Shown: positions 1-11,281 of the stretch, piece after piece
How the letters are laid out: the number at the start of each line of letters is the position of its first letter
How positions within the stretch are numbered: the stretch's first letter is position 1
Assembly: GCA_030141605.1 (NCBI GenBank)
Contig: JAQGDQ010000008.1
Location: forward strand, 1,352,501 to 1,416,500
DNA: 64,000 nt
Reading direction: 5' to 3'
Source: Tubiluchus corallicola
Lineage: Eukaryota; Priapulida; Priapulimorpha; Priapulimorphida; Tubiluchidae
The notes under the pieces: generated by a model
Seen by the model: the letters and a program-made list of their open reading frames with translations, nothing else
The model's database searches: none
Told to the model about the DNA's origin: nothing
Program-made: the position numbers and the translations under genes

Positions 1-1188
1 ATCTCTTTCAAACTGGCGCATTGCAGGAATGTAACCATACCTTGCATCATCATCAACATTGACCATATTGTAAGTATATGGAAGATGTTTGTCGAAATCG
101 CCTGCCCAGTTATGGAAAAACATATTCAGCAGTCCCTGATCACCTCCATCAAAGCTACCATTTTGACAAGCAAATGCTAGTAACTGTTCATATGTTGTCA
201 CATCCGGCTTAAACACGAAAACACCAGAATTGAATAAGTCCGGCCAGCCAACATCAGGAGCTGCGGATAATTCCTGCCTCTGAAATAAATCATCTATGTT
301 TGCCATAACCAAAGTGTCAGCATCAAGGAAAACACATTTACTAAACTGTGTAAGTTTCCAGCAATGCAGTTTCGTGAAACTCACACCCAGCTCAGGTCGT
401 CCCAATGCACTTAGATTTTCATGATCCAAACTGTCAATGATGTCAAAGGTCTCCACCTGATCAAAAGTCTTTTCAAGAAGAGCCTTCATCTGGACAGACA
501 CGTCAGTAGATATCATGATTACCAACTGTCGTTGTGTGCCAGTCTGCTTCAATGAATTGGCAAGTACCAAAGCAGCTGTTGCATACTGATCGTTGGTTGC
601 TAGCGTAACATAAGCCTCGTCTACTGATATTCTATCACACAATGAAGACTTCTTAAACCATTCTGTCACTTTAGTTTTACTTGCAAATTCGTCAACCTTA
701 ACTTTAAAACTTTTCTGGCTTGCAGTCAGTTTATCAATATCACTTCCCAAATTACTCTCATTTTCAAGCCGCTTTTGCTTCACTTTTAGTGCTTGCAGTT
801 TTAATTCGCACTCCTGAATCTTTAATTCATTGTCCTTAAGCTTGCGAGAATTCACAGAAAGCTTCCCACCAGTTTTAAAACTCGAGTAACCACTTTTGGA
901 AATTCTTGACCGAGTGCTTGTGGTGTGTTGCTCCCCCATGCTACCTGTAGCATGTAGCTGCTGCATGTGGCTGACTGTAGCTTCGGCCTTGAAACTACCT
1001 GTGGGGGGTGGGCTGTCTACTGCTGGCACATGATGAGCAATAATTCTCTCCACTAGTTCAGCTTTAATTCCACCAACTGCTAAGCCTTTCTGACGAAGTA
1101 TTTCTTTTAATTGTTCTCTGGTTTTTGTTTTCAGTTCTTCTTCTGTGTATTGCTTTGCAGCCAGTTCATAAAATTTTGGCTCTGCCAT
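1..1188 (-). CDS. GYG: Glycogenin with N-terminal SAP domain (5' part, runs off window)
   Basis: One uninterrupted frame of 396 codons from the ATG at 1188 down to base 1, with no stop, so the gene continues outside the window. Residues 19-53 match a SAP domain (core LKEILRQKGLAVGGIKAELV), a DNA/RNA-binding helix-extended-helix normally found in nuclear proteins. Residues 54-115 are Ser/Thr-rich; 115-145 (charged, KLKDNELKIQECELKLQALK) look like a coiled coil. From Val189 the sequence is glycogenin, a GT8 self-glucosylating primer of glycogen synthesis: VDEAYVTLATNDQYATAAL, the metal-binding DAD at 289-291, WPDLFNSGVFVFKP, GSFDGGDQGLLN. Tyr384/Tyr386 in RYGYIPAM align with the region of the glucosylated tyrosine (Tyr195 of mammals). 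A splice acceptor (TTTTTCACAG, exon from 1198) lies 10 bases upstream of the ATG, implying a 5' UTR intron. Glycogenin identity is very secure; the SAP call rests on motif reading. Confidence 0.93.
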   Translation of the reverse strand, partial: MAEPKFYELAAKQYTEEELKTKTREQLKEILRQKGLAVGGIKAELVERIIAHHVPAVDSPPPTGSFKAEATVSHMQQLHATGSMGEQHTTSTRSRISKSGYSSFKTGGKLSVNSRKLKDNELKIQECELKLQALKVKQKRLENESNLGSDIDKLTASQKSFKVKVDEFASKTKVTEWFKKSSLCDRISVDEAYVTLATNDQYATAALVLANSLKQTGTQRQLVIMISTDVSVQMKALLEKTFDQVETFDIIDSLDHENLSALGRPELGVSFTKLHCWKLTQFSKCVFLDADTLVMANIDDLFQRQELSAAPDVGWPDLFNSGVFVFKPDVTTYEQLLAFACQNGSFDGGDQGLLNMFFHNWAGDFDKHLPYTYNMVNVDDDARYGYIPAMRQFERD

Positions 1189-1198
1189 TATAAACAAG

Positions 1199-1849
1199 CT
1201 GTGAAAAATTTATACTAGTCAAATAAACCAGTTACTGCTGAATCTAGGTCACAGAACTCAAACCAGGTATTGCAAATTTTCAATGTCACTGTCTGATCAA
1301 CACCAGGCTTGTAGGCTGTACAGCTTGTCCTGTATAACAAATGCAGTCATCATTGCTGTCCATGTCTGACTTTGTACTCAGCTAACCGCCTCCTGTCCTG
1401 TAGTTTTCCCAACAAGAATGGTAGAAAGATATAAAACTGTGAGAGACTACTACTTCATGATGCCCAAAGTCAAAAATTCATGTTTGAGTAGCTTTATTAC
1501 GTTTTATCTGTAAAACAAATCATAACAAAATATGACAAACTAATTTGAGCCAAAAAGGAAACAAAGAAATTAATAATAAAGTGAGACTGAATAATCAAAA
1601 TAAACTTACATCATGGCTCTACTACTCTTGACAAATAAATGGTTTAACTGAGACAAAACAACAACAACAACAACTCTCTTAGCCAAGAACAGACTGCCAA
1701 CTAACCAGGTAAACTAGCTCTGTCAGTAGAGCATGACAGAAAGAAGCCAAGTCAAGACTTACATATGAATGCAGTTAAAGGACAGTATAGGGGGGTTTAC
1801 AGAATAAGAGAACACTGAACTAATAAAATAACCTAAAATCCTTCACAAT
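1199..1849. other. AT-rich stretch upstream of the glycogenin coding exon
   Basis: This stretch would hold the first intron and 5' UTR or promoter of the glycogenin gene on the minus strand. I see no further coding exon, no clear promoter element and no transposon ends. Confidence 0.4.
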
Positions 1850-2056
<207 letters not shown>

Positions 2057-2640
2057 TAAACACTTTATTGCTATAAAAATTACGCATCATTGAACGGTGA
2101 ACTACACATTCAAAAACTGATAGTATAACCAGTGTTGCCACTGCTGAGAGAAATAGTACTATACAATAAAATGAATTTACAATTTAAAACACAAGTGAGG
2201 CTCTAATGATTACATAATTATATAAAACCTTATGTTTTATTTCACACACTTCAGAGTATGTAACACATTTACAATACACTATTTATTTATAAACGTAGTT
2301 TTTGTAAAATATGAAGCGTATAAAATTGAAATTGGGTGTGTGATTGGCGTTTTGCATTGGTGATTAGAGTTTTTGTGTGTAATAGGTTTTTTACAATATT
2401 AAAATATGTTGCTGTGATGTAAATTCACGACAGGTTTTGATCTGCCACTGACTACAGACTACTAGGTAAACGTTGATAATTAAAAAAAAAGTGTGATTAA
2501 ATAATTTATTTTTTTTCGTATTAGTTGTTTTTTGAAGGCTAGTACAGTATATTTTTTTTATTTTTAAACTTTTAGTGTCACTGCAGATTTTACATTAAAT
2601 GGGCATGCATTTTATGTATTTATTGCCGATTTTGCAAACA
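2057..2640. other. AT-rich non-coding stretch
   Basis: No coding similarity, inverted repeat or RNA gene could be seen here. Confidence 0.4.
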
Positions 2641-3148
2641 ACCTAGCCGCTGGGGAGGGGGGGGGGTCAAGCCAGCCCAACTCAGTGCCGGTCCCAAGCC
2701 CGGATAAATAGGGAGGGTTAGGGTCAGGAAGGGCATGCGCCTGTAAAAACTGCGCCAAAATCTTCTATGAATGAGTCGGTGAGACTTAAAGGTAAAGTCC
2801 ACAAAGAAGTGGTCAGACCCGCTCTAATCTATGGGCTGGAAGTAGCTTCTCTAAAGAAGACCGAAGAGAAGAAAATGGGTGTGGTGGAGATGAGGATGTT
2901 GTGATAGATGGTGGGAATAACAAGAAGAGATAAAATTAGAAATAATAATATCAGAGGAACAGTAAAAGTAGTGGAAGCCTCGCAAGATTGCGATGGTATG
3001 GACACCTGAAAAGAAGAGTCGGTGAAGATCATGTGGGAAGGGAAGACATAAATGAAGAGATGGTCAACAACAGGAATGCGTGGAGAAGACTCATTCACAA
3101 CGGCGACCCCGCATAAGGAAAAGCTGGGAAGAAGAAGAAGAAGATTGC
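2640..3148 (+). mobile_element. RTE-clade LINE, 3' end relic
   Basis: The stretch begins with the GC-rich segment CCGGTCCCAAGCCCGGATAA that is widespread in animal RTE-type LINEs. It continues into the reverse transcriptase C-terminus: HKEVVRPALIYGLEVASLKK, then KKMGVVEMRML, WMVGITRRDKIRNNNIRG and, in another frame, RLRWYGHLKRRV. A stop (TGA after MRML) and frameshifts show it is dead. It ends in a short AAG/GAA-rich tail at 3120-3148, as expected for a 5'-truncated LINE insertion. Confidence 0.8.
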
Positions 3149-3181
3149 CGATTTGCAAACAGAATTGTGTTTATATTAATA

Positions 3182-3653
3182 CAGTGGACTCTCGTTATAA
3201 GAATCAGCTCGATATAAGAATCAAAATCGCGTTTCCCGAATTGATTCGGCATTTTCCTAGTGAAAATCCGCTCGTATAAGAATCACGCTTCTTTCGATAG
3301 TAGAATCAATTTTGGCGCCAACTCCATTGTCTCTCACGCCCTGCTTACAAGGTTCTGCGCAGTGGGCGTGGCGGAAAAAAATTGTGCATTAAAATTTTTT
3401 TAAGGCAATTCTGGCATCATGAAATATTTACCCAACCATGAAATGAAAACATTAGTAATTTTTAGGTCCTTTTTAGGCCAGAAAAACATTATGCTGTTTC
3501 ATGTCGTTTCTAGCGTAATTTCGGGAAATAAATAATTTTTATGTGCATAAAATTTTTTTAAAGCAATTCTGGGTCATGCTCGTTATATGAATCGCTTGTT
3601 ATAAGAATCACTTTGCCTTCTCCCGAGGTGATTCTTATAACGAGAGTCCACTG
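3182..3653. mobile_element. pogo/Tigger-type MITE, 472 bp, perfect TIRs, TA target duplication
   Basis: Both ends carry the same perfect 25-bp terminal inverted repeat, starting CAGTGGACTCTCGTTATAAG on the left and read in reverse on the right. Each end is flanked by TA (3180-3181, 3654-3655). CAGT-starting TIRs with the CTCGTTATAA motif and a TA duplication are typical of the pogo/Tigger branch of Tc1/mariner. There is no transposase reading frame, so it is non-autonomous. The motif ATAAGAATCA recurs inside the element near both ends. Confidence 0.92.
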
Positions 3654-4079
3654 TATTTGTGTTTATTTGTTTTATGCTGTGCGTTCTTTGGTTTAACGTT
3701 TTTTCTATTGTAAATGGAAGCTGCTTGGCACTAAAAGCTGGCATTACAGCATTTAAATATTCATAAAAAAATTAATGGGTGGTATTGGGAATTCGATTCA
3801 ACAGTGGGTGTTTTTAGTTTTTCTCTATTCGTTGTAGCTGAATATTTCGCTTTTGTTGTGTAATGAAGTACGTGTGTTAAGGAGTAATTCTAGGCTAATT
3901 CTAGTCTGTCTAGAGAAGTTTTAGATATATTTGAAAGTATGTAGCAGCCATACGTTAAGTGGGGCAAGACCATGGTTTTGTATATTAGTAATTTTATTTT
4001 TGTATTGAGTTGTCCTTTAATTTGTTTCAAGAATAATTTTCCTCGGCTCGTTTTTTGAATAACAGGTTTTATTTGGTTA

Positions 4080-4765
4080 CCAGTTAAGATTTTTGTCTAC
4101 ATCCATGCCGAAACAATTCATTTCTATTGAAAAATATATCTGTAGTATCTCTTGGTGTTAAAAGCATGAAGGTAGTTTTTCTGGGTTAGTTTTAAGTTGA
4201 TGATAGTCGACAATATATTTCATTTCTTCTCCTTTTTTTAACTTGGTTTGGCAGTTACTTGTTATGTTTGACAAAGTGTGATAAATTGCAGTGAGCCTAG
4301 AATTGTACTTGAGGTACCCCACTAATAGTATTGCTCAAATTCGAGTATCTGTCATTTAATCTCATCCTTTGTTTTCTATTAGATAACTAATCTTGACTAA
4401 GTGTGACAGAATAGTTGTCAAATCCAATTTTTTAAATAATATGGTGTATGAGAGGCTGTCAAAAGCCTTGCTCAAATCAAGAAAAGCACAAGCTGTGTAT
4501 TCATTGCTGTTAAAAAATAGTGCTATATTTCAGTCATATAAGTTATTGCGTCTACTGTGCTAGGTTTCTAATAACCAAATTGGTGTTTGTTTAGAATGTT
4601 ATTTTCTTCCAAGCATTTGTGTATCTAGTCATAAATTATTTTTTCAAAAATTTTAGAAACTGCACGTGCAGTAGATATTGGGAGATAATTTTCTGGTGTT
4701 TCAAAGCCCCTTATTCCTGTTTTTGTGTGATAGGTCACCTTTGTGCTCACCCATTTTTAAGGAAG
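4080..4765 (-). mobile_element. Non-LTR retrotransposon reverse transcriptase relic
   Basis: Read on the minus strand the stretch gives reverse transcriptase blocks in order, in shifting frames with stops: ISTARAVSKIFEKIIYD, LEENNILNKHQFGY, STVDAITYMTE, AFLDLSKAFDSLSYTILFKK, NTISGVPQ and a KTTFML block. The order matches RT motifs 2 to beyond 5 of Jockey/CR1-like LINEs. No intact frame remains. Confidence 0.8.
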
Positions 4766-5159
4766 TATTGTTACCTATATTTACTATATCTTCTTGCTGC
4801 TTGTACACTTCAGATTGTTATTCTTGATAATTTTACTTAAGAGTTTTGTGTACTTGTTTTATTTAGAACCTTGTTCATAGCCATCTTTCTATTGACGTTT
4901 TTACATTGATTTTAAACACATATTTTTGTAATGATTATTTTTCAATTTACAGTTTCATGTATTAAAACGGTTTCTTGCTTTTTTTGTACAAGTTATGGTT
5001 TTTGAGCTGTTTTGTCGAAGAGATGGGTGTAGGATGATGGAAAGTATGTGGAGCAAAGAAATCGAAGGAAGTTGGACATTGGAAGATATAAGTTTAAGTG
5101 AGAAATATGATATAGTTATACAATTTAGGTATAATTATAAGGACTCTTAAAAAGTCAGC

Positions 5160-7260
5160 CTAAAAAAACACATAAACAAAAATATGAGAAAATTCATTAA
5201 AGTTGCTGCAGATCACGAGATACACTCAAAAACTAAGTTAAAGTTCTTAACCAATGAGCATGATAAATTTAAAGCCAAGCATTATAACTAAGTTAACACC
5301 AAAATAGACAAAAAAGCGTATTAGTGATAAAGCTTAATATGTTACCATATATGTAATTATAAGAGTAAAAATCTTTAAAAAACTTGATCAAGACGTGAAA
5401 TGGTAACTTTTCACAAGCCATGGATAACACCAGTCATACTGAAACTAGAAGCCAACTGTTTAATGTATTTAAAAACTATAACAATGTTTATAATAGAAAT
5501 AAATACAAAGTTTATTCGGACAAACTCAACCATATAAAATATTTAGCAAAAAAAGCTACTATCAAGAAATCTTGCAAAATAGTAAAAATAACACAAAGAA
5601 ACTTTGGTCGACCATAAATAGTTTAATTAATGGTAAATTGCAGCAACGCATAACACCAAAAAAAGGTACACAAAGATGACATTCTCTCAAGTGATATAAC
5701 TGATATCTGTCAAGTCACGAACACTTTTTTTGCTTCCATTGGTCCTTGTATGGCATCTAAAATACAACCCACACAACTGTCATTTCAGTCTTTTCTAGGA
5801 TGCCCTTTGCCAAACAAGTTCTTCTTAACACCCATTATTGAAGCTGAAATAAATGCAGCAATAAATAATTTAAATCAGAACAAAGCCACCGGTCATGAAA
5901 ATATTTATATATCATTCTACAAATCAACTGGTGTCAATATTTCCCCTGTTCTAACTAAATTGTTTAACGCTATTACTGAAGGTACGTTCCCTAGCTGTTT
6001 AAAGATAGCTAAAATTATTCCTATTTATAAAGGCGACTCCCCCGATAACCCCACTAACTATAGGCCAACATCTTTACTTTCACCTATCTCCAAAATTTTT
6101 GAAAAATTGCTTTATAACAGACTAATAAAATTTATAAACGACAACAAAATTCTCTTTAGATTTCAGTTTGGGTTTTGCAAAAGATACTGCACATCTTAGC
6201 TATTGCTGAACTTACAGACAATCTGTTACTAAATATGGATCATAATAAGTACACCTGTGCCATATTTTTAGATTTATCAAAGGCCTTTGATACTGCACAA
6301 CATGATATTTTATTAGCCAAACTTCAACACTATGGTATCAGAGGACTGCCTCTTCAATTGCATATTTACACAATAGAAAACAATATACATCTATAGCGAA
6401 TAAAAACTTAGATCTGGTAAATGTACAGTGTGGTGTTCCTCAAGGCTCAACTCTTGGTCCGATTTACACAAATGATCTCCCTTTAAATACTCAATTACAT
6501 ACTAGACTTTTTGCTGATGATACTAACTTTTTCAGTTCTGATACCAACATAAATCACCTAGAAGAATTTCCTAATGTTGAATTAGCCAAAGTAGATCTAT
6601 GGATGAGAGTCAATTGGCTTTCTATAAACTATTCCAAAACTAAATATATGATGATTGGTAATCCGAGAAAAGTAAAAAAATTGACATTAAATTTTGACAA
6701 TGGGAAATACCAGGAAACAATCTGTACAACAAACAAAATATCTAGGAGTATTAATAGATCACAATCTTTCATGGAAAGTACATATAGTAGTAGTAGTAGT
6801 ACTACTACTACTACTACTACATATACAATATATTGTTAATAAAACCAGTAAAATTATAGGTATTTTTTCAAGAATTAGGCATTTCCTGAATTATGATTCA
6901 AAAAAACTTCTATATTCTCCCTTATTTTCACCGTGTTTAGAATACAGCATACTTACCTATGGCTCAGCATTGTATCCCTTTATTACTAATCAAAATAAAT
7001 TTATAAAACTTTGGACAAATACAAATAGAAGAGCCCATGTTACAGCTTTATACCACCAGCATAAAATCTTAAAACTTCAGGATATATGTAACTTAGAGGT
7101 GGCCAAATTTTTTATATAGATTTAAACACAATATGCTTCCTGAAATTTTTCAGAATTACTACAAATCCGTAGCCCAGATGCACGAGTATCATACACAAGA
7201 GTTGCTGGAATATGTTCAAATATCAACGGAAGCAAGAAAGCAAAGAGGTGTTGAGCTGGG
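5160..7260 (+). mobile_element. Decayed LINE reverse transcriptase (CR1/Jockey-like group)
   Basis: The recognisable order is a linker (LWSTINSLINGK, about 5600), ITDICQVTNTFFASIGPCMA (5690-5760), then RT: INAAINNLNQNKATGHENI, KIIPIYKGDSPDNPTNYRPT, LSPISKIFEKLLYNRLIKFI, FQFGF (to 6199), CAIFLDLSKAFDTAQHDILL (6265), CGVPQGSTLGPIYTNDLPLN (6430), LFADDTNFFS (6510, catalytic ADD), YLGVLIDHNLSWKVHI (6740) and the C-terminal SRIRHFLNYDSKKLLYSPLF. The frame is broken into at least five pieces by stops and shifts. The endonuclease is missing. A simple repeat has expanded inside it at 6781-6822. Confidence 0.85.
6781..6822. repeat. TAG/ACT trinucleotide repeat that forms a small palindrome
   Basis: Five TAG units switch to seven ACT units, which are near reverse complements, so the tract could fold on itself. 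It interrupts the LINE relic just after its WKVHI block. Confidence 0.85.
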
Positions 7261-8329
7261 AATTTAGCCAAATTATAATAGTTACAAATGGATTATAAGC
7301 ATTGACATTGATTACCTTACTTAATTTAATTGCGTCTCGTACGGTGACATTCATTTGTGCCCACATGTCTATACAGATAGAGTTGACATTGCTGAAACAA
7401 CGAAATAACGGTGTTTTCACTAGTGTTCTATGAACTCGATTCTGAAGTAAATAAAATTCAATTCACTAACTTCAATTTAATTCAATTGTAAATTTACTTC
7501 AGTAATTAAGGACCTAACTAAAATTACACACCCCAACAAAGGCATAGTGTAAAACTGTGGAGCTGAGCACTGAGCAGATATTGAGCAGACGATCCAGGCA
7601 TGATCGAGGTACATCTTGATGTAACTATAAAGAAAACAGAAAGAAATTGAAGTGTTTGAACTAAAGTAGCGACGATTTTTCATATTGACGAGTCGTGATC
7701 ATTGTCATATTGAAATTATGAGGCATAGATAATAATATTACTTACGTAATCTCGTAGTAATTATACATATCTATGGTATGAGGATCCATCTTGAAACAAA
7801 ATTAAGAATCTTTGATGGACTTGTGGAAACTGTGCTCTACAACTCAGAATCGTGAACAATCGAAGCACATCACTAAGCAGAAATAGATGCATTTTAAAGA
7901 AGAAACTATAGGAGCATTCTAAGGTTGTATCAGCTTTAAAAACTTACCTGAACCAAATAAACTATGTTTAAACTAACATTGTAGGAATGAAAGGGCCAAA
8001 TAAAATATCAAACCGGGATCTGTATAATACAGTCAAATGGACAGTTAAAATCAAAAGAAGAAAAGTTGACTAACAGGGTCAAAAACTGAAGATTTTGTAA
8101 ACAATTATATAGTTAATAATTGAAAACATTGAAAAAGATTACCTTCCTTCGATTACCGTCGAATGATGGGCGAAGCTAATACTAGCTTTTTGCCCGTGGT
8201 TGCGATTCGTAACTTCACATAATGTTGTGCATCCGATTAAACACTCTAACAGTTAATGCTATGCCATAGTCTTTAATTTTAATGTAGTCTTAAGTATAAG
8301 AGGTGAGCTTTTTAAGTGGTTCATTTACT
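7261..8329. other. Intergenic stretch between two LINE relics
   Basis: It may include untranslated 3' sequence of the upstream LINE relic. I see no coding motif, inverted repeat or RNA gene. The only open frames are short and lack recognisable domains. Confidence 0.35.
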
Positions 8330-9260
8330 TTCTTACCCATCATTTCCATTGTGTTCTTCTTAACGGTATAACCACTAAATGGTGCCCCGTTATAAGTGGT
8401 ATCCCTCAAGGACCCTTGACTGGCCCATACTGCTTCTTTATTTTTATTCATGATATTGCCGATTGTATTTCCCCAGTAACTGCATCCCATTATTTGTTGA
8501 TTTAAATCCCTTTTTTCCAATTTGGGACGATCTTGATCATTCTATTTTACAACATGACTTGGATGAAATTTTAGACTGGTGCATGCAGTAAATGGTTAAA
8601 TCCAGTAAATGTGCTTTACTTAGTATATGCCCTAAATCTTTTACAGTTTACTTTCTAAGTAATACTCAAATAGCCGATAAATGTTGTATCAGAGACTTGG
8701 GAGTAATGATTTCTAATGACCTCAAATGGAATTCCCATGTGAATCATATCATTGCAAAAGAAACCATCGTATTGGCATGATTAAGTGGTGTGTGATATCG
8801 AGAAATGCAGCAGTAATTATTCCTCTCTATAAAGCTGTTGTTCGACCCATTCTGGAATGTGTGTCGGTTGTATGGTCTTCCCAGTATGGTGCTCTCAAGA
8901 ATGCTCTTGAAAGAACTCAGGATAGATGTACTCGTCTTGCTATTGATTTGGATCCCAGTTCAATTTCTACTCTCAAGGAAAGGCATGAGACTATAGACTT
9001 TGTGAACTGCTTCTAAATAATTAGTGAAAATACTGTTCTGACTGAAACAGACCTTTTTCCAGGTCTCACAGAATTCTTCATGGTCATGAGTTTAAGTTAT
9101 TTGTACAACCAGATAGAACCAACGTCAGATCACACTGCCTTGGGCATCGCGTAGTTCAACTATGGAATCATCCTTCATCATCAACCATCAGTGATTCATC
9201 AGTTGACAGTTTCAAAAGGCATATGAGAGAGGATCGTTTACAGATAGTTACCATCTAGGT
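8330..9260 (+). mobile_element. LINE relic, RT C-terminus to 3' end
   Basis: Blocks in order: SGIPQGPLTGPYCFFIFIHD (8395), then after decayed sequence CIRDLGVMISNDLKWNSHVN (8690), IPLYKAVVRPILECVSVVWS (8820), ERTQDRCTRLA, HRVVQLWN (9148), TISDSSVDSFKRHMRE (9187). This is the usual order of the last RT block and C-terminal region of Jockey/CR1-like LINEs. Several stops and shifts show decay. The 3' end, with the text CTTATTTCTTTGG, recurs at about 61590, so the family has at least two copies here. Confidence 0.82.
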
Positions 9261-9559
9261 CCTTATTTCTTTGGATTAGGTATTCTCCACCAATTGGGTC
9301 CATTTTGGCTGAAATAGGTCGTTTCAGGATGGTTTTTCCATTACTTATTCAGTTGTGACTTAAGTGTGAAGCATCAGTAGCACACCGTACCTTAGTATTT
9401 AATGCATTCCAATCATTGACAGTCTTGAACATAAACCTATTCCTGTTTCTGCATCTGGGCTAAAGATGTCGGCCTTTTCTTTGAAAGTTCTAACTTTGTT
9501 TTATTGAATTTGCTTTGCATGAATGCATAGGAAGTGCACTTCATAATAAAATGGCAACT

Positions 9560-10090
9560 TGTAACATTTCAACCTGTGACCCAGGGGACAGAGGTTAACC
9601 AATCTCGACATAACTGATACCATTCAATTTGTCTCTACAAGCAAGTCGGTTGAAACTGGAAAGCATTTGTTTCCTCGATGTCCCCTATTTTGTCCCCTAT
9701 AGGGGTTGCAGGTTAACCATTTTCATTGTAACCTATGGCATTTGGTTCGCTTCATCGAGACCTTTCATTTGATATGGTACATGGTACTATTCCTAGACAC
9801 TCGATGCATTTCTGTTTCCAGTTCTCATTTTTCGGTTTTTGACCCTATACCTGGGGTCAGAGATCAACCAATCTCAGAGTAACTTATATCATTCAGTTTG
9901 TCTCTTTGAGACCTTTGATTTGATGTACTAGCTTACTACAAGCTAGTTTCGATCGACAATGGAAGGCGTTTCTTTCCTCGACTTCTATTTTGCCCCCTAG
10001 TGAGTCACAGGTTAATGATTCTCATTGTAACATATACCATTCGATTTGCCTCTTCAAGACCTTACATAGAATTTCGTGCACTTTTTAACG
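9560..10090. repeat. Diverged tandem repeat, four units of about 145 bp in an A-B-A-B pattern
   Basis: Related segments start near 9568, 9699, 9845 and 9997. Each contains an AGGTTAACCA-like core followed by TAAC, then ATATCATTCA-like and TTTGTCTCT-like text, then GAGACCTTT-like text. Units 1 and 3 are closer to each other than to 2 and 4, suggesting a two-unit higher-order repeat. No coding potential. Confidence 0.65.
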
Positions 10091-11281
10091 ATGTATTTGT
10101 CACTGACGTTTGGTTTCTATAACATTGATGTCATTGTAATTACATTGTCGTTATAGGTGTAATGATGATTATGATTCAGTGGCTTTGGCTCACCAGTGTA
10201 GTTTAAGAGTTTTTGAATATTTCCGTCACAATGTGAGTTAAAATATTTTCATTTGGCGTAATTACTTGTGGATCTATTAACTAATTTACGAACACTAATC
10301 GCAACTTTATCTTTGGAATATATTGACGACAGTAAACTTTTACTTTACTTCAGTCAACTGTTAAAATGTTCAAAATTCCCCATGAAACACTGGAACATCT
10401 TAGAAGTCACTACAGCATGGTCTTCAACTATCATTGTAATGCTGTTTTCTGCATTAACATTTGAAGAAGCCTTTGAGCATTGTAACTTTTGAGTTTTGAA
10501 ACATATAGTGTGAATTTCATTCTCCGCACATCGACTTTTTATATAAATACAGGTTTTTATAATTGTGAATAATTAGAAAGAAAAATTTGCGTAATCATAT
10601 TGAACAATACTGGAAGTTGATGCAGTAGGACTACTGCCACTGGAGTAGTGATGCACCCACGGGAGAAATAAGTCAAATAAACTCATAAATTAAACTTGTA
10701 CAATTTCTGCTGGTAGCATATGAAATATAAAAGATACAGCAGAGAGTAGCTGCTGGTGGCTCCAAATCAAAATACATGTAGTGTAGTTAAATAAAATCCA
10801 TTCTATGGAATGTTCTTGCAGTATATAATAGTAAACAAAGCTAATGACTTGTTTTACATTTTGCCCACAGCTAGGTGGTCCATGGCAACGATGAAATCTC
10901 ATAAGTGACTGAATGCTGTTGCCAATAGGCCGTTGATGCAATTCAAGAATCAATGAAGTGTGCACAAGTGAATCAGAAGCTTCTTCCACTTAAATTGTGC
11001 TACTTTTTCTACTATGCAGGTGATTTTAAACTCTGTTATAAATTGCAAAATCATTATTGGTGAATAGCTTTGTCAAAGTAATCTCCAAATGTGGGGTTGG
11101 AGCACACTGAACTAGAGTTCCAGTTGCAGTTTTTAATCTGACTTGTGGTATGTGGGTCGCAAGTTTGAATTAATATTTCAAGGGAAAGCCTAGTCAGGTA
11201 AATTACTGCAGCGTGTGCGTAGGCAAAATCTCAGGTGAGAATATGTTATTTTTAACTTTTGCATTTTTTGTCTTTTGGCAG
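10091..11281. other. Upstream intron or intergenic sequence of the MFSD6-like gene
   Basis: The missing first coding exon(s) of the transporter should lie upstream, but I could not find an exon with the right phase and a first membrane helix here. A polypyrimidine tract and acceptor (TTTTGGCAG) close the stretch. Confidence 0.35.

Noticed and set aside
10268-10492. Plus-strand frame as first exon of the MFSD6-like gene
   Set aside because: It does not show the first membrane helix expected before GCLIPFL and has no matching donor phase.
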